From positions 434,001 through 498,000 of the forward strand of contig NZ_SDPW01000001.1 of the NCBI RefSeq assembly GCF_004135645.1: a DNA stretch of 64,000 nt, read 5' to 3'. This DNA is from Senegalimassilia faecalis. Its GTDB lineage: Bacteria; Actinomycetota; Coriobacteriia; Coriobacteriales; Eggerthellaceae. Within the stretch, counting starts at the first letter, position 1, and every line of letters starts with the position of its first letter. The notes beneath the pieces are model-generated. The model saw only the letters and a list, made by a program, of their open reading frames with translations, had not been told where the DNA came from and made no database searches. Below are positions 15,603-23,229 of the stretch, piece by piece. A program made the position numbers and the translations under genes.

Positions 15603-16889
15603 CTATTGAATCCGCCCGGTATCTCTTTTCCCCACGTTTCGGACGCTCGGAGCAAGCAGCATAGCCATCGCAAGCAGTACCATGGTCGCTCCAGAGCCGA
15701 CAAACCATAACGGAGCTCCAAGCAGATCCGCAAAAACGGAGGGGGCCGCGAGGCCCATGGGCATGGCCCACGCCATGATGGTTCCGTAGAGGCCGAAAAC
15801 GCGGCCTAGGTACTCAGGAGGTATCTGCTCCTGCATAAGGGCAGTCTGGGTTCCCGCGTACAACGGGGAGCATGCGCCCATAAGAAAGCTCACCGGCAGG
15901 AAAGCAGCGAACAATGACGGGCCGAGCGATCCGGATACGATTGCGGCAATGCCGAAGCCGGCAATCGCGGCGACCATGGTGAACGACCTATTGCGGAACC
16001 CTCCCGTAACCGCCAAGATGCCGGACCCAGCCAGCATGCCTGCAGAAAAAAGGATTTCCGCCAAAGCGGCATCCCCCGTGCTACCGCCAAAATGCCCCAA
16101 GGTCATTATTGGGAACAATGCCGCGAGCGGAGAGAACGCGAAAGCGAAGACGAACCCGCACCAAAGAAGGGCGAGCAGCCCCCTGTACCCCCTAGTCAGC
16201 TTGTAGCCGTCCGAAATCTCAGAGAAGAGCTCTCGAACCTTATTGGAAAAGGGCAAGCTGCGGTCGGCTTCGTCGAGTCCCCCTGCGTCTATCTGTGCGG
16301 CGAGGACGGCTAAAGAAGCGAAAAGCGCTCCCAGCACGTCGAGGACAATCATAGCGGTAATGCCCGCCACGGGATAAATCACTGCTGCAAGCGCGGCGCC
16401 AAGAATGTATCCGCCGGACTGAATCGCCTGAGTCACCCCCGATAGGCGAACGAGATGCTCTGGCGGGGCGAGATGGGGCGTGAGAGATTGGGAGGCTGGC
16501 GTGTAGAACGAAGTGCCAACTGCACGGAGAAACAGGGCGATGAGAATTAGCCATGCAGGTAAGCTGCCGGCCAACGAGGCAATCGTCAAGGCGGCGCCCA
16601 CCGCGGCAATGAAGAGGTCGGTGCCGATGAGGACACGTTTCAAAGGCAGTCTGTCGACAAGGGCGCCCGCAAGGATTCCGAACAAAGCAATCGGCAGAAA
16701 GCCTGTCAGCGATGCTAAGGAGAGGAGAGAAGACGACCCTGTCGTGAGGGCGAGATGCCAAATAAGACCCATTTGGAGAATCGAACTCGTCAATGTCGAA
16801 ACGAGCTCCCCGCCCCATACGAAACAAAGCTTGAATTGCCATGAATGGCACAGCAGAGCAGACCTGCCCCGAGAGGTTTCAAATATCAT
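15603..16889 (-). CDS. Mef-like MFS macrolide efflux transporter
   Basis: A 428-residue, 12-helix major facilitator protein. Family landmarks are LVSTLTSSILQMGLIWHLAL, the GALVDRLPLKRVLIGTDLFI loop, RAVGTSFYTPASQSLTPHL, and QTALMQEQIPPEYLGRVFGL near the C-terminus. All correspond position by position to Mef(A)/Mef(E). The ATG at 16889 gives an N-terminus a little longer than Mef(A) (about 405 residues); the upstream TTG extension runs into the attenuator and is rejected. It should pump macrolides out by proton antiport and work with the downstream ABC-F protein. Codon use is GC-rich, so the gene is adapted to a Coriobacteria-like host. Confidence 0.85.
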   Translation of the reverse strand: MIFETSRGRSALLCHSWQFKLCFVWGGELVSTLTSSILQMGLIWHLALTTGSSSLLSLASLTGFLPIALFGILAGALVDRLPLKRVLIGTDLFIAAVGAALTIASLAGSLPAWLILIALFLRAVGTSFYTPASQSLTPHLAPPEHLVRLSGVTQAIQSGGYILGAALAAVIYPVAGITAMIVLDVLGALFASLAVLAAQIDAGGLDEADRSLPFSNKVRELFSEISDGYKLTRGYRGLLALLWCGFVFAFAFSPLAALFPIMTLGHFGGSTGDAALAEILFSAGMLAGSGILAVTGGFRNRSFTMVAAIAGFGIAAIVSGSLGPSLFAAFLPVSFLMGACSPLYAGTQTALMQEQIPPEYLGRVFGLYGTIMAWAMPMGLAAPSVFADLLGAPLWFVGSGATMVLLAMAMLLAPSVRNVGKRDTGRIQ

Positions 16890-16919
16890 GGTTATGTCCA
16901 ATCGTGAAATGGCGTGCAG

Positions 16920-16949
16920 AAAAACAGCGCGACGCCACAACAGCGCCGC
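16920..16949 (-). terminator. Intrinsic terminator in the mef leader (attenuator)
   Basis: Read on the minus strand: GCGGCGC, a 7-nt loop and GCGTCGC (one G-U pair), followed by GCTGTTTTT. It lies between the leader peptide stop and the mef start. An alternative pairing GCGCC (16956-16960) with GGCGC (16943-16947) would break it, the classic antiterminator arrangement. Confidence 0.7.
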
Positions 16950-16952
16950 TTT

Positions 16953-16988
16953 CTAGGCGCTCATCCACGTGCGGAAAAGACCAACCAC
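16953..16988 (-). CDS. 11-residue mef leader peptide
   Basis: AGGAGG six bases upstream of GTG 16988 starts the ORF MVGLFRTWMSA, which stops at 16953 just before the attenuator hairpin. Position and size match leader peptides that sense macrolide-stalled ribosomes. A shorter alternative (MSWLVFSARG from GTG 16993) has its start too close to the Shine-Dalgarno. It lacks the +x+ motif of the known Mef leader, so the stalling residue is unknown. Confidence 0.55.
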   Translation of the reverse strand: MVGLFRTWMSA

Positions 16989-17028
16989 GACACCCCTCCT
17001 TTGTTAATTCGGTCTGGCAAACCATGTA

Positions 17029-17058
17029 ATATTAACGAGGCTTGAGTTTGCCTGTCAA
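17029..17058 (-). promoter_or_regulatory. Sigma-70-type promoter of the mef-msr operon
   Basis: On the minus strand TTGACA (17053-17058) and TAATAT (17029-17034) are separated by 18 bases. Transcription would start near 17020, about 20 bases before the leader ribosome binding site. Confidence 0.75.
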
Positions 17059-17232
17059 GAATCGACCATCGGAAAGGGCAATCCTCTCTGGCCATTCGAT
17101 TCCTTTTGTATCTATGGCTGCATTTACGTTATGTGGTTATTTATTTCGTTAGAATTCCCAAGCAAAACGCTTTTATGCACCATGTCTGCGCAAGCGAGAA
17201 AAGCCATTTCTAAGCCTCGGTCCACGAAAATG

Positions 17233-18212
17233 TCAACTTGGCTTTTCATTGAGCCGATACTTCCAACACCGCTGAAAACGAACCAAACGCGTAGCTCTTG
17301 CGTGTCCGCAACTCGCACCATCAAAGTATGCAAGCATCCTGATGAGCAGGATAGCCTCTGATCGTCTGTATCTCAATTCGGAACAAAGATCCTGGGAAAA
17401 AGGGGATGCGGCGCCGAACGCGAACAATGTGTGTACGCTGTCGAGAAATGAGGCGCGCGCCGAGAAACCGGTGGTCCATACTCCACGCCGCACCCCCAAC
17501 TGAGCCTCGTAGGATTGGACCTCTTTAAGCAACGGTTCGAGGTCTTTTTCGCGCTCAGCGGCGTCCCTGGCCTTGTCTTCGATGCCGGCGAGTTGCTCGG
17601 TAATCCAATCGATTACCTGACCGACGTCGTTGTACCTGCCCTCGATCTCGTTTCTTGCCGCCTGTCGTGCCTCGGCGGGCTTTTGGAGGTAATCGTCATG
17701 AAGGGCTGCGTAGGTCCTAGCGATGTCCAGGGCGTTTTTGACCTTCGCCCTCTGGTCGCCGGCGATCATGGAGGCGATCGATTCCAGCTTGGCGTCGATG
17801 CACTGGAGGCTGTCGCTGATTTCGGTCATGTACGCCTGACCGACAACCATCGCCGCTGCGGCAAGGCCGACGCTGGCGATCTGTGCGGGGCTGACCCCAG
17901 CGGCTTTGAGGGAGACGTCGCCGCTCAGGCGACCTTTCGGGTCTCGGACGAGGGCCCTTACCGCTTCCGGATCCTTCTTCGAGGCGACGAGGTCCTTAAA
18001 GCTGTAGCCTTCGGGAACCTCGACTTTGTAGAGCTGTTTTCCTCGACGAGGTCTATGACGTCCGAGGCGAGGCCGAGAATGGCGTCCGCCCGCTCTCCGA
18101 TGCCGACGTTGTTCTCTTTGCCCGCATCGGCGTTCGCGACGAGCCTGATGTTCTCCAAGTCCTCGACGGGAACGACCTCGACGCTGATTGGCGCAAGTTC
18201 TTTGTCGCTCAT
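17233..18212 (-). pseudogene. Frameshifted gene of unknown function with a central hydrophobic segment
   Basis: Two frames join into one protein. The first part starts MSDKELAPISVEVVPVEDLE at 18212 and runs to DVIDLVEE. After a one-base shift near the A4 run at 18037-18040 the other frame continues GKQLYKVEVPEGYSFKDLVA, then AGVSPAQIASVGLAAAAMVV, and a coiled-coil region. The hydrophobic stretch could span a membrane or pack against one. The C-terminal 80 residues lack similarity in composition to the rest and may contain a second shift. It is paired with the gene upstream (11-base gap). I do not recognise a named domain. Confidence 0.55.
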
Positions 18213-18223
18213 GCTCTTAGCGC

Positions 18224-18883
18224 CTATCTCGCCTCATCGGAACGCGCCAGGACGTCCCATTTGTTGTACGAGCCCTCGGCCTGAAGATCCCTGACGAGGG
18301 CCTCATAGCGGGTCTCGAGGTCTTTCTCCTCACACGGGAAGAGCAGAATCATCATTGGTCTTTTGAACTTGAAGTCAGCGTAGACGTCGATGTTGCCGAA
18401 ACCGCAAAGCTGTGTGTATATGCTGAAGCCCATGGATTTGCCGCAACCGACATAGACGTCCTCGTAGGCGGAAGGGTCTTTCTCTCGTGCCGATTTCATC
18501 GTGACGACGGCGTAGCAGCCGGCGATCGCCATGTACCCATCGCTGAGGTCGGCTTCGCTGGAGACGTTGTTCTCGAAGTTCTCGAAGAAATCTTTTGCGG
18601 AGATCGGCGGAAGCGAGCTTGCCACGGCCTTCTTGCGGGATGCCTCGAGTGACTTTTGCTGCTCCTTCTTGTCTTTGATTGCCCGACCCTTTGAAAGGAA
18701 TGAGTCCCTGGCTTCTCCCAGGCTATCTGCCGCCTGCTTCCCCCTTTGCTGCCCCCAGTCGATCAGAGCGGGCCCGTATTTGTTCACAGCGGGCTCAACG
18801 AAGGGCAGAACGTCTTTTCCGATGTCGATGGCCCTTTTGACGTCTTGCAGCTTAATCTTTCCCAATTGCGTACCTCTATTCAT
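18224..18883 (-). CDS. GIY-YIG-like domain protein (tentative)
   Basis: A 219-residue protein from ATG 18883. The N-terminal 90 residues are charged and helical. The C-terminal half contains GCYAVVTMKSAREKDPSAYE, VYVGCGKSMGFSIYTQL and GNIDVYADFKFKRPMMILLF, a spacing reminiscent of GIY-YIG nucleases (Gly-x-Tyr followed by a Tyr-x-Gly). This resemblance comes from memory of similar Firmicutes proteins and is not certain. It forms a two-gene unit with the frameshifted gene downstream. The ribosome binding site is weak. Confidence 0.5.
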   Translation of the reverse strand: MNRGTQLGKIKLQDVKRAIDIGKDVLPFVEPAVNKYGPALIDWGQQRGKQAADSLGEARDSFLSKGRAIKDKKEQQKSLEASRKKAVASSLPPISAKDFFENFENNVSSEADLSDGYMAIAGCYAVVTMKSAREKDPSAYEDVYVGCGKSMGFSIYTQLCGFGNIDVYADFKFKRPMMILLFPCEEKDLETRYEALVRDLQAEGSYNKWDVLARSDEAR

Positions 18884-18962
18884 GGACAACCGGAAGCTTA
18901 TCGAGAAGCAGCCGGCAGCGTCTTGTTTCTATCAAGTGCGTAAATTATCTCACCACATGCAA

Positions 18963-18994
18963 GACCCCTTGCCGAGATATAGCGGCAAGGGGTC
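18963..18994 (-). terminator. Hairpin at the end of the transfer operon
   Basis: GACCCCTTGCCG and CGGCAAGGGGTC form a perfect 12-bp stem with an 8-nt loop, 39 bases beyond the last small gene of the operon. There is no strong T run. Confidence 0.6.
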
Positions 18995-19032
18995 GAAGGG
19001 CCATATTCGGTTGTAGTTTCGATCTGCAAGTC

Positions 19033-19128
19033 CTAGTCTCGGTCGTCGTCGCCGGCTGCGCAGCAGGCGTAGGCCGTGAGCGTGAGGAGCCCCATGAGGA
19101 GCCCTATTCCGAAGGGCGCGAATCCCAT
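19033..19128 (-). CDS. 31-residue membrane peptide ending the transfer operon
   Basis: ATG 19128 has a near-perfect site (GGAGGTGG) and overlaps the sortase 3' end. The product starts MGFAPFGIGLLMGLLTLTAY and continues ACCAAGDDDRD, one hydrophobic helix with two cysteines and an acidic tail. The strong ribosome binding site argues for expression. Function unknown. Confidence 0.65.
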   Translation of the reverse strand: MGFAPFGIGLLMGLLTLTAYACCAAGDDDRD

Positions 19129-19835
19129 GTTTCCACCTCCTTCGCGTAGACCACGGTGCGGGAGTTGCTCGTCTGGTAGCTGCACGTCACGAAGGCCCAG
19201 GCATGCGCGATGTCCGCCGAATCTTCCAGGACGACCTCGCACTGGGACAATTTGTCCCCGAGGTAGGCGTCGAGCTCCGCAGCGCCGGCGAAGTTGGTCC
19301 GCTTGCCCTCTGAGCTCGCGTCGACCACGTCAGCCGCGAAGACCTCGAGCTCGATCGCATTCTCGCGGGTGTAGACCCGGATGGTGCGGTGCCCCTCGGC
19401 GAAACCGCGCGACGAGTATTGCGCGAGCGGCGCGAACATAGTGCCGTCGGACATGTGGTGCCCGTAGACGATGACGAGCGGGCTCTCGGCGCCCTGCGCG
19501 CACCCGGCGTCGATGTAGGGAGCGCCCCACGCTGATCTTTCGCCGCCGGCGTCGTGCGTGAGGTAGAAGTCGGGCGATTCGGGCCGGCCCTGGACGATCG
19601 GGTAGTCGACGGTCGTGCCCGGCACGCGCACCCAAGCGACGACGGAGGCGGGAAGGGCGTCCCAGTCGATGCCGCCTCCCGTCTCTTGAGCCTCCATTGC
19701 CGCATCCTTTTCCGCAGCAGGCGCCTCGTGCACCCCGTACGGGTTCCTCTCGGGCAGCGGCAGGACGGCGAGCGCCGCCAGCGCCAGCAACGCCACGGCA
19801 ATGGCGAGTGCCGTGGCGGCTTTCCCTTTGTTCAT
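19104..19835 (-). CDS. srtB: Class B-type sortase
   Basis: A 243-residue transpeptidase with an N-terminal signal anchor (about residues 7-27). Catalytic residues are the His in VIVYGHHMSDGTMF, the Cys in AFVTCSYQTSNSRTVVYA and the Arg in that same block, the TLxTC spacing of sortase B. It should anchor the large surface protein encoded immediately upstream. The ATG at 19835 is preceded by GGGGGAGG lying in one arm of a hairpin (19838-19859). The codons at 19244-19258 contain the 15-bp palindrome shared with two other transfer genes. Confidence 0.92.
   Translation of the reverse strand: MNKGKAATALAIAVALLALAALAVLPLPERNPYGVHEAPAAEKDAAMEAQETGGGIDWDALPASVVAWVRVPGTTVDYPIVQGRPESPDFYLTHDAGGERSAWGAPYIDAGCAQGAESPLVIVYGHHMSDGTMFAPLAQYSSRGFAEGHRTIRVYTRENAIELEVFAADVVDASSEGKRTNFAGAAELDAYLGDKLSQCEVVLEDSADIAHAWAFVTCSYQTSNSRTVVYAKEVETWDSRPSE
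19244..19258. repeat. 15-bp palindrome copy 1 (in sortase gene)
   Basis: GGGACAATTTGTCCC, an odd palindrome around a central T, encoding DKLSQ on the minus strand. Identical copies occur at 26342-26356 and 28348-28362. Confidence 0.8.
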
Positions 19836-19837
19836 GT

Positions 19838-19859
19838 CCTCCCCCGTTCGCAGGGGAGG
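19838..19859 (-). promoter_or_regulatory. Hairpin containing the sortase ribosome binding site
   Basis: On the minus strand CCTCCCC, TGCGAACG and GGGGAGG pair perfectly and the right arm is the Shine-Dalgarno. It would hide the site unless opened, for example by translating ribosomes. Confidence 0.5.
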
Positions 19860-19907
19860 CCCCGGGCGGGCGCCCAGGGCCTCCGGTTCGGTATCGATGC
19901 GGCGCCG

Positions 19908-22649
19908 CTACTCTTCCGGCTCTTCGGCAGGCTCTTCGGCTGCCGCGTCCTTGCTTGCGCCGGCCGTCTTGCGCTTGCGGTACGCGAGCACTCCGCCCGC
20001 GCCCGCCGCAGCTGCTAGAGCGATGCCTGCGGCCACGGCGTAGCCGGTGGCGTCGGGGGCGTCGGCCCCGGTCTTGGCGTAGGGCTCCTCGGGCACCTCG
20101 GGCGTGTCGGGGTTGTCCACGACGACGCTCTGCTCGGCGGAGTCGATGTCCTCGTGGGTCGCAACGACGTTGCCGGCGGAGTCCAGGACCTTCTCGAAGA
20201 CGACGAGCTCGTCTCCCTCGGCCAGGCCCTCGGTGTCGAACTCGAAGGTCACCTCGACGGTGCCGGAGGGCGCCTCTGGCTCGAAGGGCGTGCGCGCGGT
20301 CACCTCGTTGCCGTCCTTGTCGAGGAACGGCTCTCCGGTGCCCTTGTCCATGAGCGTGCCCACGGCGATGTAGGTCTCGCCGGGGACGAGGCCCTTGTAG
20401 GCCACCGTGTCGACGACCTTTGCCTTGCCGGCCTCGATGACCTGGTCGCCGTCGGCGGCGTCGGCCGCCTGGGTGCCCACCTCGACGGCGACGTGGACGG
20501 TCTGGCCCTCGTCGGAGAGGTCCGCGTGCGACGCCACCTCGGCGCCGTCCTTGCGAAGGCTCTCGAACACGACCAGGTCGCGGCCGCCGAGCAGGCTCGC
20601 GTCGAAGGAGATCTCTACGTCCTGGCTGCCCGTCGAGAGCGCGGGCGCGAACTCGGCCTTGGCCCCCACGGGCTTGCCCGAGGCATCGGTCACGGGCTCG
20701 CCGGTCGCCTTGTCGACGAGGGTTGCCGAGAGCTCGTATTCCTCGCCGGCCTTCAGCCCCTCGTAGGCCACCGCGTCGACGACCTTGGCCTCGGCGTCGG
20801 CCGAGACGTCCTTGTCGCCGTCCGCCCCGTCCTTTGCTGTGGTGGAGATGCGCGGGCCCTCCTGGTCGTCAAGGCCCATCCACACGGCCTTGGCCACCGT
20901 CGAGTCGCGCTCGATCCAGAAGCTCCTGGTGATGAGCTCGAGGCCCTCGTTGGCCTCGCAGCGCAGCTCGGTCATGGTGTAGGCGCCGTACGGCAGTGCC
21001 GCCAGCGAGTCGTCGACCGGCGCCGAGGAGCCGTCCTCGCCGAGCGAGAACCAGATGCCGGCCTTCGGGTCCATGTCGGCGGCAGCAATCGGGCCCTCAT
21101 GGCCGAGCAGGGCGTCGTTGGCGTTGGTGTCCCTCGAGTGCCTGTTCCAGCTGCTCGCGGTGGACGCGTCGCCGTTGCGGTCCGTCACCAGCACGTGCGT
21201 CTCGCCGGTGGCCGCGTTCTCGATGGCGAACGGGACCATGAGGCCGGCGTTGTCGGTCTCGCTCTTCTTGGAGAGCTCGAGGTCGTTGCGCACCACCTGG
21301 TCGCGGAACTCGAGCGCGGCGCCGTCCGCGGAGGCGCTCACGATCTCGCCGCCGGTGCGGACCTCGAAGGTGCGGGGCTCGCCGTCGGTCAGTAGGTAGC
21401 TCCCGTTCGTCGCCGTCTCCCGCACGTCGTAGGTTCCGTACGGCAGTGCGTCGGCCGCGGTCTGCGCGGTGTAGGCGCCGGCCTCGTCGTTCCATGCGGT
21501 GGTCAGCGTGGCCACGGCTTCGCCCGGCTCGTGCCATTCGCCGTCAACGAGGACCTTGTGCGCCGAGCGGTTCGTGACGGTGAACTCGATCCCGTCGAGG
21601 CCGGGGTGCTCGCCAGGCGCCTCCTTGTGGCCGCTGCCCGCGAGCGCCTCGGACGCCTGCAGCTCCTTGTCGGACTTGGTCACCTGCACGCCGCCGCGGA
21701 AGACCTCGTCGGTCACGGGGTCGCCCGTGAGGTCGCGCACCTCGCCGGCCTTCACGGTGAACGCGACGGAGGCGTCGCTGGCGTCGTAGCCCTCGGGCGC
21801 TCCGGACTCGACGATGCGATAATTGCCTGCGGGAAGTGCGTCGGCGCCGGTCGCGGCGACGTGCGATCCGTTCTCGGGCGCGGTCTTGATCGTGGCGCAG
21901 ACCTCTCCGTCGGCGTAGTACTTGCCGCCGACCAGCACGTACCGGCCGGTCTCGTTAACGACGGAGAAGCTCGCGCCGTCGAGCGAGGCGTCGCCCTGGG
22001 GCTCTGCGCCCGCCTCGGAGTCCTCTTTGGCGACCTTGACGCCGCCTGCGGACCAGCTGAAGCTCACGAGCGTCTGTGAGCCGCCGCCGGTCCTGACGCA
22101 GAACGCCTCGAACCCGGCGGAGACCCTGCCGGCGCCCGCCTTCATCTTGGCGAAGGTCCCGCCGATCAGCTCGGATTTCGCCCAGGAGGCGAACTCGGCG
22201 CTCGTGCCGTGCGTGGCAGCCGACTCGGACCCAGAGTAGGCGTAGGCGATGAGCACATGGCTCGCCGCGGCGTACTTCGCGTCGTCCCAGCCGCCGCCGT
22301 CGTACCAGCTGCCCGGGAACATCGACGCGTCGAAGCCGGGAGAGCCGAACGAGTACCAGATCGCCGCTGTCACGTCGTCGCTCGGCACGGGGCTCGTCGA
22401 GTAGGAGCCCGGCGCGGGCGTCGGGGACGAGGGCTCGGCGCAGTAGGCGATGTTCCCGTCGGCGCTCATCCACGTGGTGGCGAAGCCGCCGTAGGGGATC
22501 TTGCCGCCGACGGACACGTCTACCGTGCTCGGCGCGGCGTAGGCGGGCGAGGCCGCCACGGAGGCGAGCAGCGCCCCCGCCGCCAGGATGAGCGCCATGG
22601 CGCATCGGAGGAGCTTTTCCTGCAGGGTGCAGTCTTTCGCTGCGTTCAT
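19908..22649 (-). CDS. Sortase-anchored surface adhesin with SpaA/VaFE repeats
   Basis: A 913-residue secreted protein. A signal peptide (about residues 1-39, ending ASPAYA) precedes an N-terminal domain with YCAEPSSP. Two or three SpaA/prealbumin-like domains follow (for example ADALPAGNYRIVESGAPEGY and ADALPYGTYDVRETATNGSY). Two VaFE-type repeats follow them (VVDAVAYEGLKAGEEYEL and VVDTVAYKGLVPGETYIAV, each ending VVFE). The sorting signal is YAKTG (residues 857-861), then a hydrophobic helix and RKRK. An acidic tail follows the usual end. These domains carry isopeptide bonds in related proteins. Beside sortase in a transfer operon it is probably a mating-pair adhesin. YAKTG differs from canonical LPXTG, which may match the adjacent class B sortase. 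Confidence 0.9.
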   Translation of the reverse strand: MNAAKDCTLQEKLLRCAMALILAAGALLASVAASPAYAAPSTVDVSVGGKIPYGGFATTWMSADGNIAYCAEPSSPTPAPGSYSTSPVPSDDVTAAIWYSFGSPGFDASMFPGSWYDGGGWDDAKYAAASHVLIAYAYSGSESAATHGTSAEFASWAKSELIGGTFAKMKAGAGRVSAGFEAFCVRTGGGSQTLVSFSWSAGGVKVAKEDSEAGAEPQGDASLDGASFSVVNETGRYVLVGGKYYADGEVCATIKTAPENGSHVAATGADALPAGNYRIVESGAPEGYDASDASVAFTVKAGEVRDLTGDPVTDEVFRGGVQVTKSDKELQASEALAGSGHKEAPGEHPGLDGIEFTVTNRSAHKVLVDGEWHEPGEAVATLTTAWNDEAGAYTAQTAADALPYGTYDVRETATNGSYLLTDGEPRTFEVRTGGEIVSASADGAALEFRDQVVRNDLELSKKSETDNAGLMVPFAIENAATGETHVLVTDRNGDASTASSWNRHSRDTNANDALLGHEGPIAAADMDPKAGIWFSLGEDGSSAPVDDSLAALPYGAYTMTELRCEANEGLELITRSFWIERDSTVAKAVWMGLDDQEGPRISTTAKDGADGDKDVSADAEAKVVDAVAYEGLKAGEEYELSATLVDKATGEPVTDASGKPVGAKAEFAPALSTGSQDVEISFDASLLGGRDLVVFESLRKDGAEVASHADLSDEGQTVHVAVEVGTQAADAADGDQVIEAGKAKVVDTVAYKGLVPGETYIAVGTLMDKGTGEPFLDKDGNEVTARTPFEPEAPSGTVEVTFEFDTEGLAEGDELVVFEKVLDSAGNVVATHEDIDSAEQSVVVDNPDTPEVPEEPYAKTGADAPDATGYAVAAGIALAAAAGAGGVLAYRKRKTAGASKDAAAEEPAEEPEE

Positions 22650-22661
22650 CTTTCCGCCTCC

Positions 22662-23120
22662 CTATCTCTCGACGCTTCGCTGTGCGCGGGGCGCCTCGTG
22701 CTCGGTAGCGCGGCTCGCCTGGCGGGCGTGCTCGGCGCGCTCCGCGAGGTAGCGCGAGCGCCCTGCGTCAACGGCCTCTTTGAGCTGCGCCGGCATGACC
22801 TTCACGGTGTCCTTGACCGCGCGTCCGCCCTCGTCGAGCTCGGGCTGGCCGTCCGGGCCCATCACCGTCTTCCTCAGCCACACCTCGCGGTTCGCGAGCA
22901 GCGGTATGTCCCGGAAGTCGGCCCCCTTGAAGCGGCTCTCGTTAACGAACATGGGGCTGAACTCGTAGCCTCCCACGTCCATGCCGTCGACGACGGTGCC
23001 CTTGGGAAGGGTCGCCGAGTTGAAGGTCCTGGCCTCGCCGGTCGCGCGGTCGGTGTACTCGATGCCCTCGCGCACGAAGCTCTTGTGCAGCGAGAGGTAC
23101 ACGTTCTTCCTCTCTTCCAT
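22662..23120 (-). CDS. Conserved conjugative-element protein of unknown function
   Basis: ATG 23120 has a strong AAAGGAGG site, so the short upstream extension is rejected. The 152-residue soluble protein starts MEERKNVYLSLHKSFVREGI and contains GTVVDGMDVGGYEFSPMFVN and DIPLLANREVWLRKTV. I recall similar proteins in many Firmicutes and Actinobacteria ICEs, always in transfer operons, but cannot name a function. It may bind DNA or DNA-protein intermediates, which is inference. Confidence 0.7.
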   Translation of the reverse strand: MEERKNVYLSLHKSFVREGIEYTDRATGEARTFNSATLPKGTVVDGMDVGGYEFSPMFVNESRFKGADFRDIPLLANREVWLRKTVMGPDGQPELDEGGRAVKDTVKVMPAQLKEAVDAGRSRYLAERAEHARQASRATEHEAPRAQRSVER

Positions 23121-23229
23121 GTCTTTCCTCCTTTTCGTTTTCAATCGGTCCTTGTCTTCATCCGCCGGGACGCGTGCCCCGGCGCGGCGCCCCTATCTCA
23201 TGGCGACCGCCCCCTTCCTCGCTTTTCCG

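Noticed and set aside
16961-16993. Alternative mef leader peptide MSWLVFSARG from GTG 16993
   Set aside because: Its start is only one base from the Shine-Dalgarno; the GTG at 16988 has normal spacing.
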